Source: Homalodisca vitripennis | Taxonomy: Eukaryota; Arthropoda; Insecta; Hemiptera; Cicadellidae | DNA: 64,000 nt | Direction of reading: 5' to 3' | NCBI RefSeq assembly: GCF_021130785.1 | Contig: NC_060215.1 | Span: 114,394,001-114,458,000 of the forward strand | Shown here: positions 49,852 to 63,180 of the stretch, one piece after another | Position numbering within the stretch: position 1 is the stretch's first letter | Layout: every line of letters begins with the position of its first letter | Position numbers and translations under genes: made by a program | The notes under the pieces: generated by a model | Told to the model about the DNA's origin: nothing | What the model saw: only the letters and a program-made list of their open reading frames with translations | Database searches by the model: none

Positions 49852-50889
49852 GTAACACTTAATAATTATTTTAACTTCCAGTGCCAGTTTTCAGTTCTTT
49901 AATGTCTTAGGGTATTATTCACACCTAAAGAAGAGGGTAGATTTCAATTCTCGAAACGTAGTGTTATGCTTTTTTGCAACATATAACGATGGCAAACTTC
50001 CGAAATCCTATTATGTATATTTTATTTTCAATTATGTTTGATAATAAATGTATGATATATTGGTAACACACATTCGCACTAACCCAATGTTCGTTCATTT
50101 TTTATTTTTGTTAACGGTATTGTTAAAGTTTTGAATATTAATGTGTAAATTGTAAGTTAAAATTCTTATTATTCTAGATGAAATTTTAAGATATAAATAG
50201 TTACAGTTTTAATCGTTTATCTTTGTACTCAGAGGCTTCGTAATTAACATGACTATTAAGTAAAGTTGAAAGTTGTTCTCGAATGGTTTTATTTCTTCTA
50301 AAACCACATAGGCATAAAGGTTTTTCTGTTCTTTTAATTAGATATAATGCATCTAGCAATGTAGTACATTAACAGACGTACAGTACGTAAATACGTAGAA
50401 CTATTTATTTTTTGGACACTTTCCGTAAATCAACACAAATTGTCGCAAAAGTAGAGTAAATGTAATTAAAAGTAATTTTTCTAACAGAATAGCTATCAAA
50501 TTAGCTTTTAAATTATGCCAAAATAATTAATTTGCTTTAAAACCCATGTACCTCGCATTGAAACAATATACTCGGCTGAGATGTAACATACCGGTAATTC
50601 TATATAAACAATCCCTAAATTAAAACATCATATAATAGAACTTATAGCTTCTTTGTTACAGAGTGTAATGCATGAACCAAGGGGGTTAATTATAGCACTA
50701 TTTCTCAGTTACGTTTAGAATTTCAGGGTGCCCACCTCCCCCCTTCGCCACTCGAACACAAAACCCTCTATGTCACTCATAAAAACAAACCTGTCATTAC
50801 AAAAGATATAATAAGTTTAATATGAATGTGCTAACTTAGAAAAACCAATAACCAACTGGATGAAAATAAAAAAGTACAGTCACTAGAAG

Positions 50890-51480
50890 CACAAACGTAA
50901 TCTCGGGAGTGCAAAGCGTTGCAAATCCGAGCTCGCTGAAATTAAGACATTCTCAGACCGTAGTGGGTTTATGCGCTATTGTAACACGCATGCTCTTCGA
51001 GCCGCCGAGAAAACAACCGAGTAACTCACGTCCGGGAAATCTGGACTAATCATTTTGAAGTTCTATTCATACCTGGGTTTTACGACCCTTAAATACTAGT
51101 AAAACTATGATTTAGGGGTCGTAAAACGCGGGGACGCCATTATAGCCGGAGCTCGGTCGGAATGTAAGGTCACGTGACCGCAGTGGCGCTTCTGATTGGT
51201 CGACTCGATTCCCTGTGTGTTTTGTCTTCCTGGTTTATGGTCGTGCGGTTCTGACCGGGAACAGGTAGTGGACGTCACGTAGAACGGTTCGTTTACTGTA
51301 GGAATCCTGATTTTGAGTAACTCCCAGTTCTCAATCATCGATGTTGACTGCGAGCCTTGGCCGGAGTGCCTGCCGTTCCTGCCGTTCTGAGGGTTAAGAG
51401 AGTGCTAAACTTCCGACAGCCCGGTCTCGAGAGCCATTCACTTCCCAGACAATTACATCAACACGTGCAACCTTCCCACA
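50890..51480. promoter_or_regulatory. CpG-rich promoter-like island with perfect CLEAR/E-box palindrome
   Basis: GC- and CpG-rich in contrast to the surroundings. It contains GGTCACGTGACC (51168-51179), a perfect 12-bp palindrome that includes GTCACGTGAC, the known CLEAR/E-box binding site of the MITF/TFEB and USF class. Nearby are GATTGG, an inverted CCAAT box (51194-51199), and GGACGTCACG (about 51270), CRE-like. No TATA box is evident. This could be a TATA-less promoter or an enhancer. The 77-codon minus-strand open frame over it is not recognised. Confidence 0.4.
51077..51127. repeat. Inverted repeat, 17-bp arms, one mismatch
   Basis: GTTTTACGACCCTTAAA (51077-51093) pairs with TTTAGGGGTCGTAAAAC (51111-51127) around a 17-base loop. 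It lies at the upstream edge of the GC-rich, promoter-like island that continues to about 51480. Confidence 0.8.
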
Positions 51481-54400
51481 CTGGACTCGGTTAAACACCG
51501 AATTTACCTGCTATGGACAAAATGAAACAATTTTCCCAACATCAATTGAGCGCTGGTTGCTTAACAAGAATCATATATTCAAACAGTACACGAGAAACAT
51601 GATTCTGTTATATAATGTTTATGGAATATTATAAAATTAGGTATGTTTGTGTTGAATTTTAATGACTAAATTTATGTAGGGTTTACACTGGAAATATTAT
51701 TACTGATACATGGCGTTAAGTGAACGCAATAGTTAAATCTTGAAGTGAACTCCATTGATCCAAAAAAGCAGTTTACATTAAGAGCTCTTCTGTATGGTTG
51801 AGAATAATAATTGTTTTTACCATGTATTGTGTTTATATATTATAATTGCTTGTTTGGCCATTACATGCATGCCCAGGCTGATCCCTGCAGCTATAAACTC
51901 TGTTTCTTTTTTCATTGTTAATTATCAAATTGTTTTCTATTTTTGCTGCCAGCGTCTGAATTATCGTGTAACATGATTTATGATGTTCTAGTACAGAAAT
52001 ACAGTACAGGTAATTACGTTAACAACTGAATATTAAGAGAATATGACTAGTAAAATTGTGACTGCCCAGATGTGAAACTTGTAATATACAAGCAACGAAA
52101 TGGACGTGTTAGCAAACAAGAATTGTTGTGGTAGAAATGTTTTCAGGAAGGACGGTAACATGCAAATGTACTAACCACATATTTAATTAAGAGCAGCTAT
52201 CTGAGAGGTCCCCGAGGAAGCATGTCGTTTCCAACAAGGACTCGGTTAGAGGCCGTCAAGGAACGTCAAGCAACGTCAAGCAACGCGGCACGAGGCGGGC
52301 ACGGTGTGGTGCGGTGAAACACGCTGCTGCTGTAGCGGGGGATTTGGCTGAGCTACAGCCCTCGATTCCCTTCTATTGCTCCTGGAAAGGGTTCGTATTA
52401 AGTGAAACGCCCTTAATAATATTCAAGATTGCTTTGATTAACAAGCAGCTGCTGGAAATTTACTTTACATCTGCAAAATTGAGTGGTTTAACGTTACAAC
52501 TGTGTTTGTTGTATGTTCTCGGATTAAACAGAATTTACGATCTTTTGTATACCATGTTTAACTGTACCAGTTAAACTCGCTGTAATGGCACTCAATTTTG
52601 TACAAAATTCGAACATCATAAACAAAAGAACAACATGTACTTATAAAATGTGTTGGTCATTAGAAGAATTTTACTAGCGTGTAAGTGTTTTCATTAAATT
52701 AGTTCATTTTTTAGAAAAAATCAGCGAAATGTGTGTAGCCAAATTTTTTTTATTAGATAAGTATTGATTGTATGATGACTAATTCGCTGTGCAAACCTTT
52801 TTTACTAATGCTGTAATAACAAGAATTAACAACTTGTTTGCTTTAGCGGTGGTCCAGCTCTTCGAATCACGATACACGGAATCTTAAATCGATTAAAAAT
52901 GTAATTTTGAATAAGAAAAAGTTCCGGTTGTTTTAGCGTCAGGCCAGCCTTTCAAATCGTAGTGCCTGAAACAATATCAAATAAGCCATAATTTAGACTC
53001 GTATTAGGTACAATGATTTAATCGTAAAAGTACAATACGTTTTTACTACAAAAGGAAGAGGTCGTGTTTACTCATCTTCATGCATGAATGAGATAATGCG
53101 TTTGAGGCCCACAAGCTCGCATTCTAGATTCAGTAACAGTTTGTGCAGTTTTTGTGTATACTGTGCTGTAACTCAGTTTGCACTAATATAGTTAGTTCTT
53201 AGTTCAGTAGAAAAAAGTAATTAGGAATAAAAATGGCGTTTAGCCAACTACTTTTCTGAAGAACTACATCGCCCATTATGTTCCCAGACGGAACATAGAT
53301 TGTAGAGGAAAGAACATTCGACATTATATCATACCATATTGTGGATGGTGTTTGTAAAAAAGGTATAGTACATTCTACAGTGAAATGTAGCCTACAAAGA
53401 CAGTGTTTCAGGTCGGTTGCGCTATAAATGGTACGAACCTAAGGTTATAAAATATCCATGTTATCGAGATAAACGACACATAATCCCGAAGAACGTGATG
53501 CTAATCTCAGAGACTCTATTGTTCTTTGGGTTATTGGTAATTACACGGTCATTATCTGCCGACTAGGATAGTTCAACCATAATTGTCACTGAACTATTGA
53601 AGTTCTAGAGTGCGGATGCCACACGGTGTCTTCCTGACTCAAGTAAGACAATTTAAAGTAATTCCGACAAGTATATCGTACGTAACTCTAAAAATATATC
53701 TGTATTTACCACCCCTATGGTCGTTTAAAAGAGAAATTCAACTTTGTTAAGACGTTTTGTGATGTATAAGTACCTCAGAAACCCCATACCAAGAGATCAA
53801 TAATTGGGAAGGATTGATAAAAATTACTTAAATTAATTAGGGCGTCCCAAAGAGCAAAAGGTTATTTTGTATTAAATTTTATTACAAAAGGGTTTATTTT
53901 ATTATACATAACAATAATATGCAGTAAAATGTACTGAGATTAGTAACAAGAACAGTTAAGTTCTAATGCTATTTTTGGTCCTTCTATTGTTATACAATTT
54001 AAATATATTACTATATAGTAGGACGTTGCTGTTATAAACTGATATTGGCTTACAGTTTGTGTGTCTTAATTTAATTAATCAAATACGTAGAAGGGAGCAC
54101 ACAAATGCCATGAACATCAGGCTTTGATTGTCCCCCCGTAAGATCAGCCTTAAACCTCTTGTACTTTTACGATCTTATATTTAGCTGTTTAGAGATCCCA
54201 AACTTTGTTGTACCTCATTGTGTAAGTATTTGTAAGTATACATATTAATAAACTTTAAAACGTATTTTTGCCTATAAATTGTATCTTTAAAATTAAATAT
54301 CTTCCACAACATTACGATAAGATATAAGGGCGTAAAAATGAACGAGGTTTAGCAGTGTTCTTATGAAGTTATGTCTTATTAGATCGTATTGTTTACTCAA

Positions 54401-57015
54401 GCTTGTTTCAATACAGACGGCTCTCCTATGACATTATTAAAGATGATTTGAGAGTATATATAATTATTAATATCAATATTTTAATAATATTCACTAGTTA
54501 GAGTATTTGTGTCTCTGATCGTACAAAATTACCATGAAATAATTATGCAATTGAAAGCTTAAAACAAACGTAAGATGTGTAAATTGAAGAAGAAATAAAA
54601 TATATATTAAATGCAATCATAAAAAATTAAAAAAAATGTAGATTAAGAATATTGAACTACCGTTATGAAATAATGATCAAGTTTTTTGACTCCATATTCA
54701 AACAAAAGTTTTTACATTGAAACTAATCATCACTTCTTAAAACTAATTGCATTATTCGATTTTTTAGAAGTGCTTTTAAGAAAATGGGCAATATTATGCT
54801 TACAATTGTGAGCTGTGAATTTTGGAACAAAAATGGTGGACATCAGCGGGCCTGCGGAAGACTCACACGCGCGATCACGGTAGACGCGCAGGCCACCGGT
54901 GCCGTGAAATAACGCTCAGTGACATTTTACTTATGTTTATTTTATAGAATGTTTTACGCAAGTAGTAATAATTTACAATGGGAAGGAAATGACGGGAAAA
55001 CGAAATAAGTTTACTACCACACTCGTATATCAAGAATACAGTAAACTTATTTTTTATGTGTTGCCACAACCGCAAAAGGTATGCCACACTTACAGAGCAC
55101 CAAATAAAGTGTTTACTTTAGGATGATAGAACATTTACATAGTTTATACGTTCCAATTATTTAGCAGAACAATTTTTAAAACATGTTACCTTGTGCACTT
55201 TCAGGATATAATTAAATTACAGTCTATTTTAAGTTCATTTTTATTTAAGGTATAACATTTTCATTGCATTTCTGGTAAGTGAGTATTTCCCCCTCAACTA
55301 CTTTGTTCATAATTTTTTCACTTATAATCGCTTAATATGTGTCACTCTCTCCTTTATGTAGAGGCCTAACGACCTGTAGTCTTGAAATTCTATGCTCCTT
55401 TTGAATGGCATGAGCACTTTCGTTTTTAACCTTACTTTTGACAATCCCTCTTAACAATTTAAGTGATGTTCCTGCTGAGGCAATATCCTGTTCACAGAAT
55501 TGATAAATGCTTATTGGAAGTAATGGCTATATAGACTGCATATCCTAGCGAAGATGTGAGAACTTTGTAAAAAGTATTAAAATTTAAATGTTAAATTAAT
55601 TAACTGGGAATGGGCAATTTAAAAATAAATATGAGTAACGAGCCAATATATGACATTTTTATGATGTGGATATGAGTACATTCACATTATGGATCACTAT
55701 TTTGTGTTATTACAGTTATAATAGTAAAATATTTGTTATTTTAATGTTTTAAAAATGTGACAACAAATGTACTAAAAATTATGCCATAAAAAATTCAAAA
55801 ATCAGTTAAAAATATTTTTTTACGAAATCCACATTACCATATCATAGTAATTTTCATCACAGGTGACAGTGCTTAGTACATGCAATGCGCTAGTAAAAAT
55901 CGTTAGAATCCACTCTTATGGTAATTTACATATTGTAGTAAATAACTCATAACAATTAATTACATTAATAATGATTATATATCCCAATAACTCATAACAA
56001 TTAATTACATTAATAATGATTTTTTAAATAAAAAATCAAGTATAATCCAGTACAAATTTAAAATCGGTTTGAAACTTTATCAACATTTTTTCAACTTTCT
56101 CGATTGATTTAATAATAGCCTTTGATAATCTTCTAACCGAATATAAATGTCTTATATTTCTCTAGATGAACATATCAAACTGTGAACATCAAGCAGCCTT
56201 CTTGATTCTATTACAATTATTAGTAATGTTTAAATTAACCAAATGCATTCCTTAAGCGGGGTTCTGGAGACCACTCTCCTCACTAAGTATGAATGAAAAG
56301 TATCATGAAAATGTAAATTAATATTAATGTACGCTCTGTAGTATTTTCCGAAGAATAACAAAATTCAATTTTAAGGAAACTAGATAATATTGATTTTAAG
56401 TTATAACTTACTAATTTGACTTTAATACCATTTTAAGAAACTCGAAATTTTTTAAGCTTCAATAAAAAGTCACGAAAAACGTCTGAAACTGTGTATTGGT
56501 TTAAAATTTTATAGCAAATCATTAATTGGCCAAATCTTTTAAATTTATTAGCATTCGGTAATATATAAATTGTGTCCCTGTTACTTGTTGCACGATGATT
56601 TATAATTGCTGCTTATTGCGCTGCTGAAATAAGAGCCTTAGCTACTTATAACTAACTCATACTATCTTGCTCACGTGCTTTTTATAAATATGAGTAAACA
56701 GTTTCCAAATTTTAGTTTTTTCAGTGAAATTTCTACAATTATTTTTAAAAGGAAGGTTAACCAGTGGTTATTATCATTGTCTATTGAGGAGGCCGAGGCA
56801 GTGCTGTCTTCGGACTACAGACGGACAGTTTGACATGTAAACAGCCACCACTCCTATCCCATCATCATTCATTATCAATAACCTATTATAATCTGCGGTG
56901 ACCCTGCTTAATTACCATTGTTGCTAATATGTATATGTTTTAAAATTAATAATATTTAATGCTTTAAAACAGGTACAAAGCAAAATTACGCGGTTTTTTC
57001 CTTTTAATATATTCA
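51481..57015. other. AT-rich gene-less stretch
   Basis: Near 52250-52286 the word AACGTCAAGC repeats in tandem (GGAACGTCAAGCAACGTCAA), just before a GC-rich patch (to 52345) that opens an 86-codon frame without a domain. The 45-bp duplication lies at 55941. Otherwise nothing seen. Confidence 0.45.
55941..56021 (+). repeat. 45-bp tandem duplication
   Basis: A 36-bp block beginning AATAACTCATAACAATT and ending AATAATGATT occurs at 55941-55976 and again, identical, at 55986-56021, separated by 9 bp. Full identity indicates a recent local duplication. Confidence 0.9.
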
Positions 57016-57100
57016 TTGCATATTCGCATGTGTATGTGCATGCATATGTATATATGTATATATGTATGTGTGTGTGTATGTATGTGTGTGGTGTGTAATG
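57016..57100 (+). repeat. Mixed (TATG)/(TG)n microsatellite
   Basis: GTATGTGCATGCATATG followed by TATG and TGTG units to about 57100. The overlapping MCMHMYICIYVCVCV open frame is a translation of this tract. Confidence 0.85.
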
Positions 57101-57163
57101 GTGTATTATTTTGTACTATATTTATATTCATTTTTTTTATTAATCCAGTCCGTTATTTCTTCA

Positions 57164-57260
57164 GGCGTGAACAACTCGAGACTGCGCACAGGCATCATAG
57201 CCCATGCAGGCTCATTTCCCGAGGACAATGTTTTTATACATGATGCTATTTTTATGATGA
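57164..57260 (+). other. Exon-like segment after a splice acceptor
   Basis: CCGTTATTTCTTCAG ends near 57165 and is followed by about 80 bp of markedly less AT-rich sequence. Two frames stay open: one reads VNNSRLRTGIIAHAGSFPED, the other REQLETAHRHHSPCRL. No clear donor follows and neither peptide was recognised, so it may be part of an unseen gene or chance. Confidence 0.25.
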
Positions 57261-57349
57261 TGTTTATTTTATGTTGTTTATTCTATGATGATAAACGTAA
57301 ATATAATATATGCGCAACATTCTTAAGAAAGTGCATATGTTGAACTATT

Positions 57350-58439
57350 AATACATGAAAATAACAGAGAAAATAAAAGCGAAGAGTTACCTGTTTGTTC
57401 TTGGTAAAATCATGATGTCTTAACGTTCCACTTATCAAAATCTAACTGTAGAATCTTGAATGAATCAGAGGAAGTATAACATAATCAGGAGTTCTTCAGA
57501 AATTTTCTTAAAAACTGATTTTTTAAAATTAAGTAATTCTTTATAATAATTTGACAAGCAACTCCAATAATTAATTCAATGATTTTGCACCTACAGTTAA
57601 TGTCCATCCAGAAGCAATCTGCATTAGAAAATGTAAAGGCGTCATTCCCGTCAACATTTATAGTAAAATTTTGTTAACACTATTTTATTTACTTTACATC
57701 GTTTACTCAACAATCAAATTCTATTTAGAATATTATCACATAAGTAGGTAAGGGTAAACGTAACACATAACACTGGTGAATCCTGTTGCTGTTTCAAATT
57801 ATTCATCATAATAAATTTCTAATGGAGACTACAATGAAGGATGCTCATTTTGTGTGACCTACATAGGAGGTTTAATGACAAATGCAGTTGTTTTTTCCAT
57901 GACAGCATTATATTAAAAGATCATTTACAAAACATCCAATAAAAAACATTGGAGAGAAAATGGAACCCTACCGTGCAGTAGGAGCTATACGTTTTATTAA
58001 TCTATTCATATCCAGATAGGCAATTGTCATCATGAAATAAAACGAGAAATAAAACTTGGCTCATAGGCTTGTGTGTTCAGATCCTAGCAAGCTTAATAAA
58101 ATCGTTTGAAATTGATTGAGATACATTACATATACAATTTCTGTCTTCAAGCTATCTTGAACTATTCAACTGAATTTAAATGGAATTATAGAAAAGATAG
58201 GTATTCTGGGGAAAAAAGTAAATATAGTATAAAAAGAAATACATCGAAAATAAATTAATCTTCAAGATAATTCGCAAATAATCTGTAAATATTCCAAATT
58301 GTAATCTTATTTAGATTTGTTACAGAATATAAAATAAGGATTCATTATTTAGGAGTAAAATTGGAATCGGAATTATTTAAATACGAGTATTTATTCCTGA
58401 TTTGTTTTCTTACTCTAACTTGCGTGTCTATGCTAAAGA
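57350..58439. other. AT-rich gene-less stretch
   Basis: Nothing supported. Confidence 0.5.
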
Positions 58440-58930
58440 CCTCGTAGTATCCGATTGGATAACAGATGACCTTATTAAGGTTCTGGCAACTACTTCAGTA
58501 AGCGAGGTGACACCTAATTAGTCTAGCAGGATACAGGAGTCTAGCTAGACAGCTGTCCTGAAGAAGGACACGGTACTCCTGTAGTAGGTTGTATGTCTTG
58601 GAATCGACAATTCATCAGCCATTTAATTAACAGACCACCCGGTCGGCCGCTGCGGCGACGCACTCACGTTCGCAATTAAGCCGTTACGGTTGCTAGGAGA
58701 TAAACCCACTTTTTTACCGGTCAATTTTCGTGACTGTAAGAGAAATGTCGTCAGGTCGCAATAAGTTGTTGTTCTGATGTCTTTGCTTGTAGAAGTACAA
58801 GCCTTTGCTATTATCCCCGTCAGTTGGGTCCCAGAATGTCTCTGCTGTTTATAGAATTGCCCTATAATTTTCCCCCGTAGATGGTGGCAGGTATAAAAAG
58901 CGTACACGATTGCTTAGATTTACTCCCTCC
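58440..58930. other. GC-richer block with stem-loop and CpG-rich core
   Basis: TACAGGAGT (about 58532-58540) and ACTCCTGTA (58575-58583) pair, with TGTCC/GGACA nested inside. A CpG-rich core follows at 58630-58690 (GGTCGGCCGCTGCGGCGACG). The 94-codon minus-strand frame covering it has no recognised domain. Confidence 0.3.
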
Positions 58931-61900
58931 CCATGACTTCATTAGGCGTTTTTGTTTATCAGATTTAAATATTGAAGTAATTTTTATACTTTTAACGAGT
59001 CTGAGTTGGAGTTAAAGTCTCAAACCATATATACCTTTTTTAATGGCTTAAAAAGGTAGCCTTAAGATCGTGCAATCCTTTTTCAGTTGGAATATTTTTT
59101 TTTTATTTGTAAACCAAATTTAGTTATAGCACTTAAATATAACAATTGGGAAGACCGAAAAATATAAAAAAATTGTTTAGTATATTTTACCTACGACGAG
59201 TGGTATGCATTTGCAAGAGAATTTGGAGACAACTTTAAATCACGATAAAAGAAAAGCTGTTAAAGATAAGAATTTGAAATTTTTTACAGTATGTACATGA
59301 AAGGAACCACTGTTCCAGGAGTAGAATGTTTTTGTTTATGGAAACATTTAGTTTACTTAAGCAAAAAATTATATTTATTAAATTCATCTTTGTTTTCTTC
59401 AAGTATGTCTAATAAAAAATATAATCTTCAAAGTTACAAATGAATAACAAACACGCAACTCTCTGAAGCTATAATGCTTGTACATGATGCTTTTACATTT
59501 TTTATTTTCAACCGTTTTATTTCGGCCTGTTGTTTTTTAGTTTTCAACATTGCCTAGGTTTTTTAGTTTAAACGGTTTTAATTCTTCCTTATCAAAACGT
59601 TTTCTGTTCCTCAGGGACAGAATCAAACTAAAAGAAAAAAAAATGTTGTAACTAAAAATGCATCATCAAACCTAAAGTATCAAACTAGAACAAGTTAAAT
59701 ATTTAACACCTATTTGGGTTTTTTTATGAATTAAAGAATTAGCTCAGTTCAAGAAGAAAATAAAGTTTTAAAATGGGTGTTTTAAGAATGCACTAACCCA
59801 CATTATATTATTATTATTATTATAAATTTGTAATTTAGATGTGATCAGGTAATGATTTTTTAAATGTATTTTCCGCTATAACCAAAAACATATTTAATCG
59901 TGCATGTTTGTACAACATTGTCAATCTCACGGGATAATAATTCATTGAATAAAGTAAACAATTTATCAATATGAAATTGAATACTTTTCAGAATAAAAAC
60001 AATTATCAGCACATTTTTTCACAATGGGATCTTTTGGGCTGGGAACATTATATTTTATAAGATATCTTTATAAGTTTTACTGCTGCAAAGTAAATTAGGA
60101 TCGTTGGTTTAGTTTTTAGCAATTGTAAAAAAAACGTGTTTATCCCAAGCCTCCCCGTCAGTTGGTAAAGTTAATTTCTTAAAAAGTGCACTGTTGACTA
60201 ATCTTTATAAGAGTTTTCCAGTTTAAAATTTGTTTTACGCTAAAATATTTGTTGCAACGACATCAGATAAATCTATTCAAACTGGTCTTTACTTATACTT
60301 TAAACTTTCTACAAAATCCTCGCTGTTGTTTTCACTTTAAAACGTCAAAGTAATGATTCATGAAGGCATAGAACAAAACAGATCTTAACCTTTTAAGTCA
60401 AAGGTCATGTCAATTTTTCCAGTTTATCATTTGTAAGCAATTAATGAGGACGCCACCTGGGACTCTGTTCCAGTAGGTGGAACCACATGATCTACAATCT
60501 TAAGATTGTATAAAAATTTACCTCTATAATGCTTTCTGCCCAATATCAAGAATACTATGCAATTTCCATAAAATTTTTCCATAGTAGTCATATTTCCATT
60601 TAAATGGCATGTAGCTACTGAGGCGGTATAGGCTCTCTCTAATAAATAAGGTAATATTTACATTGTGGAAGCTCCTTTGTTACTAGATTTTATTTATAAT
60701 AACCAATAATAAACAAACATTACAATAATAAATCAATTTATTTGTGTGAGGCCTTTCGTTTTCAATATGGGTCTAATGATGCTTTCATTGAAAATAAAAA
60801 GCCACATACAAATAGAATGTAATTATTATTAGAATGATTGTTTTTTAATTATTAAAAGTAAATAGTTGTCTTAAAATAATGACGATGAATTATTTTACGG
60901 TGTTTAAACTTACCCTGCGTGTTCGGTGCCATCCAGAATGTGATTTTACACAACTTACCATGTAAATTGTTACGTTGTTCAATAATATTAACTCTTACAT
61001 TAGCCCTGATATTGATTTCGTTGTCGCCTTTACGCGTTACGCTCTATAAAGAGCGTAATTTGCTATATGCGCTATGGTCGTCGAATATATATTTTCTCAC
61101 TAATGTAGCTGAAAAAAATGTACATAACATAAATTTAAAAGAACTCTTATTAATTTATATAATTCTATCAATTTATAATATTGCATGATTTCCATCGATA
61201 TACATAGTAATAAAAGCAAAAATCTAGAAATTAGGAAATTTAAAAGGTAAGCATAAACCTTTAACTGGATTCATAACACATTTATAACGGCTAGTATTAA
61301 TTTATCCTTTCGAACCTATCATATCGAACTTCACAACGTAGTTAGTTATTCTGCTTGAATAATAAACATTAATTTTATACACAAGAGACATTATTATCCA
61401 CTTAATTGTTATACATTTAATTATCCCGTTGGCACGTCCGGGTTATAAAGCCCGTCCCCCGATTATACTTGGGGAGCAACGGTAGTAGGGTTTGTATGGA
61501 TTTTTTGTTTACTTACTAGCAGTAGGCCACATATGTTGGAGAGAGAAACAAAAAATATCTTCTATTTTAACATATTGATTTTTAGTTAAAAGCCCCTTAA
61601 GTGACTTCAACACAAATGTTGTTTAATGGAAAAACCATTGAAGTCTTTGAAGGTACTTGTACGAGCAATTAAGAGAACACCATTCCTCACCACTCCCCCA
61701 CCAGCATTAAAACAGGATTTTAAAAGGCCTTATGTAATGCTGTTCTCGTTTACATAGTTACTGAAACATGTGGAAACACATATTAAATGTTAGAGTTAAC
61801 TAACTAGGTAAAATAATACATTCTTAGAAGACAATTTATCTGAAAACCACGTATTGGGCTAAGGGACATTTTTCAGTTTAACGATCTCATATTTACTGAA

Positions 61901-62949
61901 TGGTCCCCACAAAACTATTACCGGAATGTTTTTTTTTTTGAACAGTAAACAGATAAACAGTAAATGAAACAGGATTTTCCGGAATATTTTCATCGCTCAA
62001 TGATAAAACAAATCAGTAACACAGTGTATACCTGTTTCATAGATACCTGATTATGCACATTCTTCGTGTAATTATGTATTAATTATGATTAGTTATTTAT
62101 GTGGCCATGTAATTAAGTGGGCAGCAAAATATATTTCTTGTTAATAATTTTTTATATTAATTTTACAAAAATACCACATCAACAAGACAGTCTGGTTTTC
62201 ACATTTATTATTCAGTTAAAGTTACCCGACGTAGTAAAACATGTAGTCTGTGAGTTTCTTAAAGAATACATTTATTTTTATTAACATTTTCTACTTGTAA
62301 GAGGTATATTATTACAACTGTCATTAATGCTTGAGATTTTTTCAGTACATGCTATAAGTGAAAATAAACCATTTATACCTATTTCACAAATGTAGCTAAA
62401 CGTCATGTTTAATAATCCACTGTGTGTAAACTAACGTAAAAAAACCTTCTGGTACCTATAGTTTAAAAGTGAACAATCGATAATAGAATAGGCTACATTC
62501 GTTGGGATTTCTCTGAAAAATTTTATAAAACATTTGTGTTCAGTTAGTAAATGATTCCATTAGTAACATATTGTCAAATATATCACACAATTAAATCATT
62601 AAAAATTGGTTATTCTACAATAATTTAAGTACGAAACATATGTGATTCCATATTTTTATAAATTATAATGAGTTCTCAAATAACATTTTGCTAGGGGGGT
62701 TAAATATATGGCATTGCCTTATTAAAAAGCCAAGTTGTAAAGTGAACTAGTTATTTCTAATGCTTTAAGGTTATGTGTAGTGTAACTTTTCTATTGTTGA
62801 ACACATTGACAAAAAATGTGACACCTCATTGTATGTCGCTAAGTGAATCAAGAGGGAGTGCAATTGAAACGTAAATTAAGAAATGTTATACTAATGATTG
62901 TATTGATTCAATTAAGATTAAAATTACAATCTTTTGAATCCTAACCTGA
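58931..62949. other. AT-rich gene-less stretch
   Basis: An 89-codon forward frame at 60919-61188 is leucine- and isoleucine-rich and could form a membrane helix, but has no homologue recognised and no splice context. (TTA)n near 59805-59820. Nothing else supported. Confidence 0.45.
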
Positions 62950-63180
62950 AAACGTACCGCTGGATCGACGGCTGCTGTACAGAGGTTTCCCGCGGCCGTG
63001 TCTGCCACTCCCGCCATTCCAAGATGGCCGCCGCCATGGCCGCCCGTAGCGCTATTTCTCTCAGCTGATTCAGGCCATCCTCACACATCGCTTACTAAAC
63101 AACTCCAATATAATGTTTTATTGCGGCTGTCACTTTCTGATTAGCTTCGTGCTCGCCCGAGATGTGTCATTGAAACGTGC
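62950..63180. promoter_or_regulatory. GC-rich promoter-like island with YY1-type initiator
   Basis: AAGATGGCCGCCGCCATGGC (63021-63040) holds a YY1/TISU-like word followed by its inverted partner. An ATG within it opens a 14-codon frame (63024-63068) ending in TGA, too short to be called a gene. CGCTATTTCTCTC (63050-63062) and CAGCTG (63062-63067) follow. CpG density, lack of a TATA box and these words suggest a housekeeping-type promoter or Pho-bound element. Confidence 0.4.

Noticed and set aside
58582..58602. let-7-like 14-mer GTAGTAGGTTGTAT
   Set aside because: It matches the middle of let-7, but the seed (GAGGTAG) is not present and no complementary arm follows within hairpin distance.
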